Counted from the first letter of the stretch, positions 21,294 to 30,083 are shown. The stretch: DNA of 30,189 nucleotides from Candidatus Saccharimonadota bacterium (GCA_003979185.1 RYWJ01000009.1:1-30189); one strand, 5' to 3'. Translations and numbers: made by a program. The notes: generated from the sequence alone by a model not told the origin.

Positions 21294-22640
21294 GTGAGTT
21301 TAATTTCGATTTTGTTAATTGCGACAGCGATCTTGACTGTTTCTGCTGGGTTGTTTTCAGTAGTAGGATCGTCCAAGGCAGATCGTGGTCGGTCAATTTG
21401 GCTATTGGCTTCTAATATTGGTGCGGTAGTATGGGCAATATCGATTGGTATTTATTTGATTTTGCCAGTTGACGCCGAAAGTGTTGCACCTATAATTATT
21501 ACCGGTATTTATACTGGTGCTATGTTGATGTCAATTGCTCTCTTAGGGCACATGGCATGGAAGTACCTTTGGGGAAAAATTGCTACTATCTTTTTTGCAA
21601 TTTGGGGATTAGTCCTAGCAGTTTTATTAGTGATGGACCATGGTATTTTATATACCTCGTTCACACTAAGCAATACTACCGGTAACACCGTTGAACTTAT
21701 TAATGGATGGTATTATTGGGCTTACACGATCTTCTTTGTCTTGAATATTTCGGCTTTTCTGGCAGCGACCTATTATCATGCCAAGAAAGATTCGCGTAAA
21801 CGTGTGCGTAAAGGCGACTATATATTATTATGTGGATTAACGATCAGTGGAATCTTGTCGGCGACATTTGATTTGTTATTGCCGGTTATGGGTCGCTATG
21901 ACTTAATCTGGGTAGGACCACTTTCGGTTTCTATTGCTATGCTAGCTTATTTCTACGGTATTTTAAAGTATAGGATCATCTCAGTTTCGGCGAGATGGTT
22001 GAGAGTGATGGCGTATGGTGTGATTCTTTCGGCGGGCGCAGCAATATACATGATATTGTTCTATATTATCTTTACTGCTTTGTTCAAGATACCTAATCCG
22101 TCCACTTCTGTGTTAGTTTTGAACTTCATTATGATCGTGATTGTACTGTTGCTTATGCCAGTAATTCAAGAGATTACGGCGTCAGTTCGCTCTATGATTA
22201 CGGTTGGCCAAGTTGATATTGCCTATGTCGTAAAAAAGCTCAATCATCTTGCGACTAAAAACGTCGACCTGCGTGATCTAGCGGGCTTCTTAGCGGATCA
22301 TTTGCACTTCGCCTATATCGGCTTTATTATTAACGGGCGTCTTTATGGATCTAAGTCATTAGCAATTTCCCCGGCTGAATTATCAAGCATTACTCACCTA
22401 CGCTCGTCTTCTCGTGATATCTGGCAAGTACCTAACAAAACTGTTCAGAAAACTTTTGATGACCTGCATCTACGAGCTGTGGCTGAATTACGCAATGCTA
22501 AAGGTAAACCATTTGGTCAGCTAGTTGTGGGCAAGCCTTTGGGTAAGTCCACTTTTGAACGACGGGATTTGCTGCAACTAGAGATGATTATTAATCTAGT
22601 TGCAACAGTGATTGATTCGGAAAAACATTTACGAGCATAG
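21294..22640 (+). CDS. Orphan 7TM-histidine-kinase-type sensor without kinase domain
   Basis: The 448-aa protein has eight or nine TM helices between residues 3 and 290, arranged like the N-terminal sensor half of HisKA_7TM-type kinases. A soluble domain follows (about 300-446), ending GKPFGQLVVGKP and a helix LLQLEMIINLVATVIDSE, as in a GAF domain. A kinase would continue with a dimerisation His and an ATPase domain, but the chain stops here. The signal is probably passed to a separate protein. A GTG start 4 nt after GGAGGT is chosen; the overlapping ATG is followed at once by TGA. The CAP protein gene follows 35 nt later and is probably co-transcribed. Confidence 0.85.
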   Translation: MSLISILLIATAILTVSAGLFSVVGSSKADRGRSIWLLASNIGAVVWAISIGIYLILPVDAESVAPIIITGIYTGAMLMSIALLGHMAWKYLWGKIATIFFAIWGLVLAVLLVMDHGILYTSFTLSNTTGNTVELINGWYYWAYTIFFVLNISAFLAATYYHAKKDSRKRVRKGDYILLCGLTISGILSATFDLLLPVMGRYDLIWVGPLSVSIAMLAYFYGILKYRIISVSARWLRVMAYGVILSAGAAIYMILFYIIFTALFKIPNPSTSVLVLNFIMIVIVLLLMPVIQEITASVRSMITVGQVDIAYVVKKLNHLATKNVDLRDLAGFLADHLHFAYIGFIINGRLYGSKSLAISPAELSSITHLRSSSRDIWQVPNKTVQKTFDDLHLRAVAELRNAKGKPFGQLVVGKPLGKSTFERRDLLQLEMIINLVATVIDSEKHLRA

Positions 22641-22675
22641 TAGTAATTGAATACTAGAAGGCGAGGATAGAATAA

Positions 22676-23689
22676 ATGACTGCAGCGAAAATGATGCGCC
22701 AGACTAAGGTGACCTTACTCCTATCTTTGAATGCAGTGGCGATTATTATTGTTGGTGTAATGATTTTTTCGGCCATTAATCTCAATGGTGGGATTGGTTT
22801 GAAGGTGGTCGATGCACGTAATGACGTCATCATGGATAATCTAGAGGAGATAAGTTTAGTTGCGCCGGGAGCGGATGAATTAAAGCCGCCATCAGTGTCT
22901 GTGAATATTGGTGGTAATACTACAACTTTACCGCAACCAAATAACCCTAACCAATCTGGTAGCTATACGCCAAATACTAATGAGAGCAATGGTGGAGTCG
23001 GTAATGGTAAGGTCGGCTCAAGCGAGCTTTGGAATGAAACGGCAATCACAATGTATCAGACTGCGGACTTTGATATTTGTGTGGCAGCTGGTCTAGGTGA
23101 TCTTGGTGAAATGTATTGGCAATCCGACAACCCAAATGTAATCTCTAAGTTTTATAACCAGGCACGAACTTGGTTGGGTTATACGGCGGATCGCTGCCGT
23201 TATCCGGTGATTACGGGTACGGGGACGACCACAATCACGGCTGGCACATATGATGGACGGAGACATGATAAGATCACTATTACTGTCATAGCTCCACCAG
23301 TCGAGCAGTGGAAACGTGACGTTCTGAACCTTGTCAATCAAGAACGCGCAAAGCATGGTTTGGCGGCATTAAGTTGGGGTACTACTTGTGAAGCGGCTGC
23401 TAATACGCGCGCGCGGGAAATTATGACTAACTACTCGCATACTCGTCCGAATGGCAGTTCCTGGTCAACAACCTGTCCAATTCCGCAGACTGGTGGCAAG
23501 AGTGGCGAGAATCTCAACGTTGGTAATGCTGCTGTATCTCCATCGACTGTAGTAGCTTCTTGGATGAATTCGCCAGACCATCGTAAGAATATCCTAGATC
23601 CAGACTTTAAGTTTTTGTCGGTTGGTTTTATCTTTGATCCAAATTCTCAACACAAAACTTATTGGTCACAGTATTTCACGACCTACTAA
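22676..23689 (+). CDS. Exported CAP/SCP-domain protein
   Basis: A 337-aa protein with an N-terminal TM or signal helix (12-33), a Pro/Asn/Ser/Gly-rich linker (68-115) and a BIG_2-like beta domain (about 118-205, with YWQSDNPNVI and GTTTITAGTY). A complete CAP domain (212-335) follows. CAP signatures are LNLVNQERAKHGLAALSW, SHTRPNG (H255), GENL (E278) and SPDHRKNIL (H302), so the conserved His/Glu pocket is intact. Two cysteines (238 and 267) may pair. Extracellular CAP proteins bind lipids, glycans or metal and in bacteria are often tied to the envelope. GAGGA precedes the ATG. It is probably in one operon with the 7TM sensor. Confidence 0.93.
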   Translation: MTAAKMMRQTKVTLLLSLNAVAIIIVGVMIFSAINLNGGIGLKVVDARNDVIMDNLEEISLVAPGADELKPPSVSVNIGGNTTTLPQPNNPNQSGSYTPNTNESNGGVGNGKVGSSELWNETAITMYQTADFDICVAAGLGDLGEMYWQSDNPNVISKFYNQARTWLGYTADRCRYPVITGTGTTTITAGTYDGRRHDKITITVIAPPVEQWKRDVLNLVNQERAKHGLAALSWGTTCEAAANTRAREIMTNYSHTRPNGSSWSTTCPIPQTGGKSGENLNVGNAAVSPSTVVASWMNSPDHRKNILDPDFKFLSVGFIFDPNSQHKTYWSQYFTTY

Positions 23690-23746
23690 TTATATAAATC
23701 AATTGGTTTTTGGTTGGTTCTTTTTCTAGAGTATTCTTGTTTGGTA

Positions 23747-24739
23747 TCAATTCATAATATCAGATGACTGAAAAATGATGCTATCTTCTACCATGGTGCC
23801 AAGTTGAGAAATCTTGTTAGCATTCTTAAGCCCGCTCGTAAGCACGACCATTATATAGTAACGCTTAGATTCGCTAAACTCTAGGATGGCCGCATCGGCA
23901 TAAGTTTTCCAATAATCGTCAGCCCACTCCCAACCCACTTTATTATAAACCTTAACTTTGTCGGAAAAACCAGCTGGCAGCCCTTGCCTCCAATCATAAA
24001 CCTCACCCCCATCTCCTGGTGATGGTGGCTGATTGAGCATGGAATCGGTAATTCCTTGCCACATTGCTTGGGTAAATTCGCTGTGTCGCCAATAGTTGCG
24101 TAATAGCTTGGTGATGTCATTAGCAGTAGATTGTAGGCCAATATTGCTAGTATTGTCCATTCGCAGCTCTTGCATCAATGAACTAACGCGAGCGATACGC
24201 TGGGGGTCACTAGACATTTTATTTGCGCAACCATTGTATGATTCGCGAATCATTAGGTCTAGACACTTCAATAATGTCAAGTCGCCTTTATCGGCAGTGT
24301 GCACATATGTACTATCTCCATTTTCTTGACCATTAGCGATCTGTCGGTAGCCGTCATATACGAACAATAATTTATAAATTGAGGCAACATTAAATACTTC
24401 ATCAGCATTATGGCTTGCGGCGACTTTACTATTATTGAGATCGTAAATTACAATACCAGTGCGTACGCCCTTATCGAGGCTTTTGGCCCAGCGATCTACC
24501 GTGGGCTGCAAATCAAGAAATTTAGCGGTTACGATGTCATCAGGAATGGGTGGAGTCGGTGTTTCCTGTTCGTCATCAGGATTAGTCGGTGTCGTATTGC
24601 TATCGTCGGGTAAAGGATTGGCAATTTCATTTTCTACGCGACTGCGTATAATAAAACTCACGATAATGACGCCTATCCCAGCTGCAATAGCAAGGATAAT
24701 AGCAATAGAATTAAATATCCGTCGGCGCTTGCGATCCAT
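23747..24739 (-). CDS. Membrane-anchored class A beta-lactamase-like serine hydrolase
   Basis: After an N-terminal TM helix (10-31) and an acidic Pro/Thr linker (40-70) comes a serine beta-lactamase-fold domain. The nucleophile motif is ASIYKLL (S120, K123), the second motif is SYN (167-169, in place of SDN) and the third is KVG (267-269, in place of KTG). A Glu of the class A omega loop is not evident, so true beta-lactam hydrolysis is uncertain and a peptidoglycan-related role is plausible. It starts 1 nt after the stop of the CapA gene and is translationally coupled to it. No terminator was recognised after it. Confidence 0.88.
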   Translation of the reverse strand: MDRKRRRIFNSIAIILAIAAGIGVIIVSFIIRSRVENEIANPLPDDSNTTPTNPDDEQETPTPPIPDDIVTAKFLDLQPTVDRWAKSLDKGVRTGIVIYDLNNSKVAASHNADEVFNVASIYKLLFVYDGYRQIANGQENGDSTYVHTADKGDLTLLKCLDLMIRESYNGCANKMSSDPQRIARVSSLMQELRMDNTSNIGLQSTANDITKLLRNYWRHSEFTQAMWQGITDSMLNQPPSPGDGGEVYDWRQGLPAGFSDKVKVYNKVGWEWADDYWKTYADAAILEFSESKRYYIMVVLTSGLKNANKISQLGTMVEDSIIFQSSDIMN

Positions 24740-24740
24740 T

Positions 24741-26276
24741 TTATGCTGCTGGGCGCACTGATAATAGGCGTTGGATAAATTTAGCTGCGTCAGCTGATTC
24801 CATTAAGCGAGTCTGAAAATCTTCGTCATACACGGTCGGTACAATACGAGTTTGCAATAACTTTCCTTCCCAAAAATAGTTTATCAAGACCAGACTACGG
24901 GTAGTACCAGGCCAGGCGCTTTGATCAAAAAATAAGTTGCCAAGACCATAATAGATCGTGCCCCCATGATACTGTTCGAAAGTTTGTGGTTGATGAGCAG
25001 AGGTGCCAACTACCATATTCGCACCCATATCAATCAGGCTACGAAAGAAGCCAACTTGATCACCAGCTGCCGAATCAGCACGGTCGCAAGTTGTATTTTC
25101 ATTAGTATCGGCATATTCATTGCATTCATAATACTGTATATCGACGATAATAAAATCGCCACGTTCTTGAGCTGCTGCAACGTCTTGTTTGAACTTTTCC
25201 TCAGTGTAGAAGTTTGCTCCTGGCGTATGATCTAAGGTGTAGCCCCCAGTAGACAGGTTGTAACCTAGCATGGTAATATTACTACCCTTTTCACTAATTT
25301 CGAGAGGTTTTGCTGCTTCATCGGAGGAAACTCCGCCCCCAAAAGTCTTAATGCCCAGATCGTGGTATTGTTCTACAGTGGCAATTGCATCCGCGTCGCC
25401 GCAATCTTGATTATGATTGCCAGTTAGTTCAATAATATCAATACCAATTGCTGTTAGAGTATCAATCATGCCTGGTTTTGCGCAGATATTTGCGCCGCTA
25501 GCGTATTGGGAAAAGGAGGCTTCGTTGCTGGTATGGGTAAGGTCAAAGCTACTAAGGAATTCGCCGATGTTTACGGCGAAGTACTTAGCGTCTTTGATCT
25601 GATCGAGTCTGGTATTCATACGTCGTGATAATGCTGTAACTCCAGTCTGCGCAAGGGTCAGAATAGAATCTTTGGCTGGCAAAGTGGCAATTTTGTCCTG
25701 CAGTTGTTTACTAATCATAGCAACGTCAGATTCATCTTTACCCTCAATAACTAAGTATTCAAAGAAAGCACCATGAGTTAGATCGTCAAGATAATAATTA
25801 CCGTCTAGTGCTAACAACTTTTGACTACTGTTTAAATTCCAAATCGATACCAAGGTTCCCTGCAGAGCGGCCTCTGGACTGATGCTAGTTTCGGTACTAT
25901 CCCAAGCCGTGACTGGTAAGAGAATATCGTAAAGCACTTTAGTAGAGGTAGTTTCGCAACTTTTTCCCGGCATCGGTGCGCAGTCTGCCCCTGGTAATGG
26001 GTTAAGCATACTTTTAGATTGTGTACGCGAGATCGTGACATCGGCTTTTAATTCTAGCGCGTTAAGGTTGAGATTGTCATTGATAAAATCCTGGTTCTCC
26101 TCGGTTAGGCTATCGGCAAAAATGACTTTTCCAGGCTGATGAAAAACGCCAACTTTAAAGATTAATTGCAAGCCAAAAAAGACTGCCAAGGCGATTACGG
26201 TTGAGGTGATTATGATTGCAGGAATTGGCACTTTATGCTTGGATTTTTGTTGCATACTGCTAGCTACCTCCGTCAT
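24741..26276 (-). CDS. CapA-family (poly-gamma-glutamate/metallophosphatase-like) membrane protein
   Basis: A 511-aa protein with an N-terminal TM helix (about 17-40) and an outer domain. Its second half matches the CapA family: LTGNHNQDCGD (metal-binding NHxxD), GIKTFGGG, MLGYN, FIIVDIQYYECNEY in place of VxxHWG, VVGTSAHQPQ, and YYGLGNLFFDQ. These proteins are metallophosphatase-like and take part in capsule or cell-wall polymer synthesis. Start choice is open. The first ATG lies 6 nt after TACAAT (26283-26288) and could be leaderless. The second ATG (26255) has GGAGGT 10 nt before it. It forms an operon with the beta-lactamase-like gene. Confidence 0.9.
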   Translation of the reverse strand: MTEVASSMQQKSKHKVPIPAIIITSTVIALAVFFGLQLIFKVGVFHQPGKVIFADSLTEENQDFINDNLNLNALELKADVTISRTQSKSMLNPLPGADCAPMPGKSCETTSTKVLYDILLPVTAWDSTETSISPEAALQGTLVSIWNLNSSQKLLALDGNYYLDDLTHGAFFEYLVIEGKDESDVAMISKQLQDKIATLPAKDSILTLAQTGVTALSRRMNTRLDQIKDAKYFAVNIGEFLSSFDLTHTSNEASFSQYASGANICAKPGMIDTLTAIGIDIIELTGNHNQDCGDADAIATVEQYHDLGIKTFGGGVSSDEAAKPLEISEKGSNITMLGYNLSTGGYTLDHTPGANFYTEEKFKQDVAAAQERGDFIIVDIQYYECNEYADTNENTTCDRADSAAGDQVGFFRSLIDMGANMVVGTSAHQPQTFEQYHGGTIYYGLGNLFFDQSAWPGTTRSLVLINYFWEGKLLQTRIVPTVYDEDFQTRLMESADAAKFIQRLLSVRPAA

Positions 26277-26282
26277 ATTTTT

Positions 26283-26288
26283 ATTGTA
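26283..26288 (-). promoter_or_regulatory. -10 box of the CapA operon
   Basis: TACAAT on the minus strand, 6 nt before the first ATG at 26276. Confidence 0.5.
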
Positions 26289-26297
26289 TCACGGATT

Positions 26298-26327
26298 TTC
26301 ACAAAAAATAATAAACTATGTTAAAAT
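26298..26327 (+). promoter_or_regulatory. Promoter of the exchanger gene
   Basis: TTCACA (26298-26303), 18 nt, TAAAAT (26322-26327) with TGT extension. Confidence 0.5.
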
Positions 26328-26364
26328 AGGCAAGTAAATTAAAAATAATATAAAAAGAGTAAAA

Positions 26365-27324
26365 ATGTTTTTGAATATCTTACTGCTCATAATTGGTTTC
26401 ATTCTTTTAATAAAAGGCGCAGATGTTTTTGTGGATGGTGCTTCTAGTACGGCTGAGAATTTCAAAGTTTCAAAGATGCTCATCGGCCTTACAATTATTG
26501 CTTTCGGCACAAGTGCTCCAGAATTTGCCGTTTCGGTCAGTGCATTAGCATCTGGCAGTACTGATGTAGTGCTCGGCAACGTGATTGGTAGCTGTATTTT
26601 GAATATCCTATTAATTTTGGGTGTAGCAGCGCTTATTAAGCCTGTTAAAATTAAAACTAATACTGTTCGCAAAGAGTTACCGCTTTGTATGCTGATCTCA
26701 ACTTTGCTGGCAGTGCTTTTTATGGACGTGACACTCGGAACTAGCGGCGAAAATTCTTTTTCGCGTGGAGATGCTATAGCTGTGCTATTATTCTTCTCAG
26801 TGTTTTTGTACTACCTTATTACTCTTGCTTATCATAATAAGGAAACAAAAGAAAAAGCCGAAAAGCCAAAATTTACATTAGGTAAATCAATTGTGTTAGT
26901 ATTAGTTGGCTTGGTAGGTATTATTGTTGGTAGTGAGATGGTGGTGCAAAATTCCACGGCGATTGCAACATCTATCGGCTGGAGCGAGCGTCTGATTTCT
27001 TTAACGATTATTGCGTTCGGGACATCTTTGCCTGAGTTGGTTACTACTATTGTGGCATCACGTAAAGGCGAGCAGGACTTAGTGGTAGGTAATATTATCG
27101 GTAGTAATATATTCAATATATGTATAGTTTTGGGCTTGCCAGTTGCGATTTTTGGAGCGATTACGCCATCTAGCTTTCAGATGCTTGACATCATCATGCT
27201 GGTTACTTCTGCAGTGATGCTGTTTATCTTTGCTTTAACAAAACATAAAATTTCTCGTGCTGAAGGCGCAATCATGCTTGCTTCTTTTGTAGCATATTAT
27301 GGCGCTATTATAATAATGTCATAA
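26365..27324 (+). CDS. Sodium/calcium exchanger of the CaCA family (YrbG type)
   Basis: A 319-aa integral membrane protein with ten predicted helices and the two inverted alpha repeats of cation/Ca2+ exchangers. Repeat 1 is GLTIIAFGTSAPEFAVSV followed by GNVIGSCILNILLILG. Repeat 2 is SLTIIAFGTSLPELVTTI followed by GNIIGSNIFNICIVLG. The conserved Glu in each repeat binds the cation. A Lys/Glu-rich loop (about 155-170) separates the halves. It exports Ca2+ against Na+ or H+ import at the cytoplasmic membrane. No strong Shine-Dalgarno; AAAGAG lies 4-9 nt before the ATG. It is convergent with the sortase gene. Confidence 0.95.
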   Translation: MFLNILLLIIGFILLIKGADVFVDGASSTAENFKVSKMLIGLTIIAFGTSAPEFAVSVSALASGSTDVVLGNVIGSCILNILLILGVAALIKPVKIKTNTVRKELPLCMLISTLLAVLFMDVTLGTSGENSFSRGDAIAVLLFFSVFLYYLITLAYHNKETKEKAEKPKFTLGKSIVLVLVGLVGIIVGSEMVVQNSTAIATSIGWSERLISLTIIAFGTSLPELVTTIVASRKGEQDLVVGNIIGSNIFNICIVLGLPVAIFGAITPSSFQMLDIIMLVTSAVMLFIFALTKHKISRAEGAIMLASFVAYYGAIIIMS

Positions 27325-27364
27325 TGATTTTGAGGATCATCTCGACACATGAATGATTTTAAGG

Positions 27365-27937
27365 CTAATCTAGATTTATCCTAGTCGCGGTCACGATCAA
27401 ACGGTGCGTTGCGTCTTGGTTTGGTAAAGGTTCGCCTGCGCAGGTCATAATAATCATAGTTTCCTGCTCTTCGGCCTGAAGGATTGCTTTCATATCAATG
27501 TCGTTTTTGCGAAGAGTTTTGAGATCTTGAACTCGATAGGTAGCATTATTATAAATAATAAGATCGTCGACGTGTATTTGCTCAAGTTTTTTGAAAACCG
27601 TCGAAGAATGACCGATAACAAAGAGTTTGTTTTTGGCGTTACTATAAACTCCCGCAATTGTATCTGGTGCAACTAGCTGGCGTCCTGTTAGCTCTAAGGT
27701 GACAACCGGAGTTTTGAGGTTGATGCTGGAGATCTCGAGCTGTGGATATCCAGCAGCATCGACGGAGGGAGTGGGCTGTAAGCCGATGAATATATACACC
27801 GGCAGCATAATGGCAAAAAATGCGCCGATAAAGATTTTAATTTCGTCATTAGACCAATTAAGCGGGTTGAGGCTTCTCCAAGACCAACATGATTTAACTT
27901 TGCCAATAATGCGTGCCCAAAAACTCTGCTTTTTCAC
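27365..27937 (-). CDS. Sortase
   Basis: A 190-aa protein with one N-terminal TM helix (about 34-54), preceded by a basic, Trp-rich cytoplasmic part. The catalytic triad is visible: FVIGHSS (His near 109), MTCAGE (Cys near 165) and HRLIVTATR (Arg near 179). Sortases cleave between Thr and Gly of LPxTG-like signals and join the protein to the cell wall or to another protein. The adhesin at 17344-19797 carries VPNTG, a likely substrate. The start is GTG at 27935-27937 with GGAGG 4 nt upstream. A TATAAT box with TGC extension at 27959-27964 gives a leader of about 14 nt. The sortase class is not assigned. Confidence 0.93.
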   Translation of the reverse strand: MKKQSFWARIIGKVKSCWSWRSLNPLNWSNDEIKIFIGAFFAIMLPVYIFIGLQPTPSVDAAGYPQLEISSINLKTPVVTLELTGRQLVAPDTIAGVYSNAKNKLFVIGHSSTVFKKLEQIHVDDLIIYNNATYRVQDLKTLRKNDIDMKAILQAEEQETMIIMTCAGEPLPNQDATHRLIVTATRINLD

Positions 27938-27958
27938 ATAACCTCCATACTTATTAGT

Positions 27959-27964
27959 ATTATA
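27959..27964 (-). promoter_or_regulatory. -10 box of the sortase gene
   Basis: TATAAT with TGC extension on the minus strand, 21 nt before the GTG start. No clear -35. Confidence 0.6.
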
Positions 27965-28012
27965 GCATAAGTAGGATTGAAAAAATGTGAAATATTTGCA
28001 AGTTAATTCTAG

Positions 28013-28807
28013 TTAAGAAATAATTAATTCTTTGTTAGATTTTTTAGCTGCAGTTTTGGCTGGAGTCTTTGTTATCTTTTTCTTGGTAGATTGCTTCTCG
28101 GTTTTCTTACTTAATTTTTTAGCCTGTTTGCTAGCCTTTTTAGCGATGCGCTTTACTTCCTTATCAGCCTTGCGTGCTGCCGCTGCGATTTGACGCTTTG
28201 ATTTCTGTTTCGCTAGAGTCGACTTAAGTCCAGAACTCTTTTTAGGAGCTTCCGGTTTAGTTGTTTTAGTCTTAGACTGAGGCTTTTTCTTACCCCGCAG
28301 ACGCAGCTTAGCTCCTAAGCTAAACTTTTTCTGCTTTTGCTTGCCGGTTAGCTCAACTTTGCTTTCTAAGACTGGCGCTGGAGCGGTTCTGTCAATAGAA
28401 ACTGCAAAACCAGCCGATTCGACACGTGGTTTCTCTTCTGGAGAATCTGGGTTGGCCGAGATAACTGACCGAGGTTGCAAAAATATTTTAATAGTCGTAC
28501 CAAACCCTACGCGCGAACTAGCTTCGATATAGCGATTACTCAAGAGCGCACAGGCGGCACGAGATAGCGTAGTAGCCGAATCAGTAATAACGATCGCACC
28601 TTTATCTACACTGATAGTCACTTCTCCGCGATCAGAACGTTTCAGAGTCGAGTCGAGATGTTCATCAAGGTATTGTTTAACCCGCTCGGGATCAGCGATC
28701 TCTTTAGTGGTGTCGGAAAAGTCCAAATTCAGGATAACCCCATCTTTCTCGGCAAGTGGAAGATACTTATTATAGATTTCACTAATAATTAACGATAAGC
28801 GGTACAT
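28013..28807 (-). CDS. Degenerate GHKL (histidine-kinase ATPase-like) protein with Lys-rich tail
   Basis: Residues 1-112 resemble the HATPase domain of sensor kinases. PERVKQYLDEHLDSTLKR stands where the N-box helix is expected, followed by GEVTISVDKGAIVITDSATT in place of the G1 DxGxG element and SRVGFGTTIKIFLQPR as the G2/G3 end. The N-box Asn and the DxGxG glycines are missing, so ATP binding is doubtful. The other half (about 150-264) is a low-complexity Lys/Ala/Ser tail that could bind nucleic acid or acidic surfaces. It may pair with an orphan sensor such as the 7TM protein at 21294; this is inference. TATAAT at 28814-28819 is 6 nt before the ATG, so it is leaderless. Confidence 0.7.
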   Translation of the reverse strand: MYRLSLIISEIYNKYLPLAEKDGVILNLDFSDTTKEIADPERVKQYLDEHLDSTLKRSDRGEVTISVDKGAIVITDSATTLSRAACALLSNRYIEASSRVGFGTTIKIFLQPRSVISANPDSPEEKPRVESAGFAVSIDRTAPAPVLESKVELTGKQKQKKFSLGAKLRLRGKKKPQSKTKTTKPEAPKKSSGLKSTLAKQKSKRQIAAAARKADKEVKRIAKKASKQAKKLSKKTEKQSTKKKITKTPAKTAAKKSNKELIIS

Positions 28808-28813
28808 AGTTCA

Positions 28814-28819
28814 ATTATA
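28814..28819 (-). promoter_or_regulatory. -10 box of a leaderless gene
   Basis: TATAAT with TGT extension on the minus strand, 6 nt before the ATG at 28807. Confidence 0.7.
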
Positions 28820-28864
28820 ACAGAGTTTTGAGCGAAATATGATAAGTTTTGGAGTATTTTTCGG

Positions 28865-30076
28865 TTATCTTCCCATTTCTTCACGCAAGAAGTGTCGGTT
28901 CAAAGCCAAAGTAATAACATGATCTTTCAAAAAGTCTGGGGTCATGATAAATTGCCCACGACACTTTTTTGCTCTACTAAAACCATCATTAATGAGGTAT
29001 TGTTGCACTACATCGTTTTCAATGAGGACGCCCGTGATGCAAACATAATAAAGGTTGTCTGCAAAATTACTAGGTAGAGCCTGATCGCTGAGTATCTTGG
29101 ACATTTTTAGCAAATCATGATAATTGTAGATTTTATCATCCAATACACGGGTTTCATCGTCTCGCACGAGGGGTCTCTTTATGGAGATCCAAACGCTAAA
29201 ACCTTGCTTTAGCTGTTCGATGATAGCGGTTTCAATTTCGGTAAAACTAGCATGCCGTATTTCTTCGCTTCCTACCATATATAAATCAGCAGTGCGGGAA
29301 TATGTTTCAAGGAAGTTATCAAAATCAAATGGTGTGGTCGTGGCGAATTCTTTCAGATCGCTTTTAATATAAGTTCTTTTGAATGTAACTGGAGTAATTA
29401 ACTGATTTTTGTATTCAAACTCTTCAGGTGGGTTGCCGATTAACTTGGCCAAAAAATTATAAGCTTCGCTGAGCAACGAAAGACGTTTGGATTGACGTTC
29501 TTTGCGATTTTTGAGCTTAGCGACTTCAAGCGCGTCGCCTTTGATCTTGCATCTTAGTAGCTCAAGCATTGCGGCTGGACCATAACAATCAGATACTTCT
29601 GGCATAGCATTTGTGGGTACGATACCATATTTATTAACAACACAACGACACATATAGAAGTTCTGGTATAAAGTCAAATATCGATTTGATAGATCATTGA
29701 TGAGTTCTTCGGTGATTCTTCCATAACACAAAAGATCATTGTAAAAAGCATTAATTTTTTCAAGCTTATCATAAAAATCAATAAAGTTGGACGAGAGCGA
29801 CAGTTCTAACTTGGAGTTGTGATGCATCACATCTTCTAAAACGTTGGTAAAAGCAAAACTGCAATTTTCGGAATTATGTTTAGGATCGCGTAATGACTTC
29901 TGTGGTAGCTTGATAGTGAACTGAAATTTATATCCATTCTGATCATCGTCCAGACTGGCTTTGGCCAAGCCCCAGTTGCGGATGCGAGTTTCTGCCAAAG
30001 CGTTACTACTGTCGGCGTTATACTTTTCTTGAAACTTGCGAATGTTTTTCAGTGTAATATCTTCGTCCATAGCCAT
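28865..30076 (-). CDS. Bleomycin hydrolase/PepC-like protein, probably inactive
   Basis: The 403-aa sequence follows peptidase C1B order. The N-terminal NIRKFQEKYNADSSNALAE helix matches the start of PepC/BLMH. NSENCSFAFTNVLED carries the Cys in the place of the catalytic SGRCW. Near the end, LYYVCITGVL corresponds to the HAM..TGV segment, YLINDGFS to the VENSWG segment, and GQFIMTPDFLKDHVITLALN to the final strands. Cys and Asn remain, but the catalytic His is replaced by Tyr, so proteolysis is unlikely. It is cytoplasmic and somewhat shorter than the usual 440-450. TATAAT (30084-30089) lies 7 nt before the ATG, so it is leaderless. A second Met is two codons on. Confidence 0.75.
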   Translation of the reverse strand: MAMDEDITLKNIRKFQEKYNADSSNALAETRIRNWGLAKASLDDDQNGYKFQFTIKLPQKSLRDPKHNSENCSFAFTNVLEDVMHHNSKLELSLSSNFIDFYDKLEKINAFYNDLLCYGRITEELINDLSNRYLTLYQNFYMCRCVVNKYGIVPTNAMPEVSDCYGPAAMLELLRCKIKGDALEVAKLKNRKERQSKRLSLLSEAYNFLAKLIGNPPEEFEYKNQLITPVTFKRTYIKSDLKEFATTTPFDFDNFLETYSRTADLYMVGSEEIRHASFTEIETAIIEQLKQGFSVWISIKRPLVRDDETRVLDDKIYNYHDLLKMSKILSDQALPSNFADNLYYVCITGVLIENDVVQQYLINDGFSRAKKCRGQFIMTPDFLKDHVITLALNRHFLREEMGR

Positions 30077-30083
30077 TACTATG

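Noticed and set aside
23747..24739. True beta-lactamase
   Set aside because: SxxK is present, but SDN is SYN, KTG is KVG and the omega-loop Glu is not evident. Only the fold is claimed.
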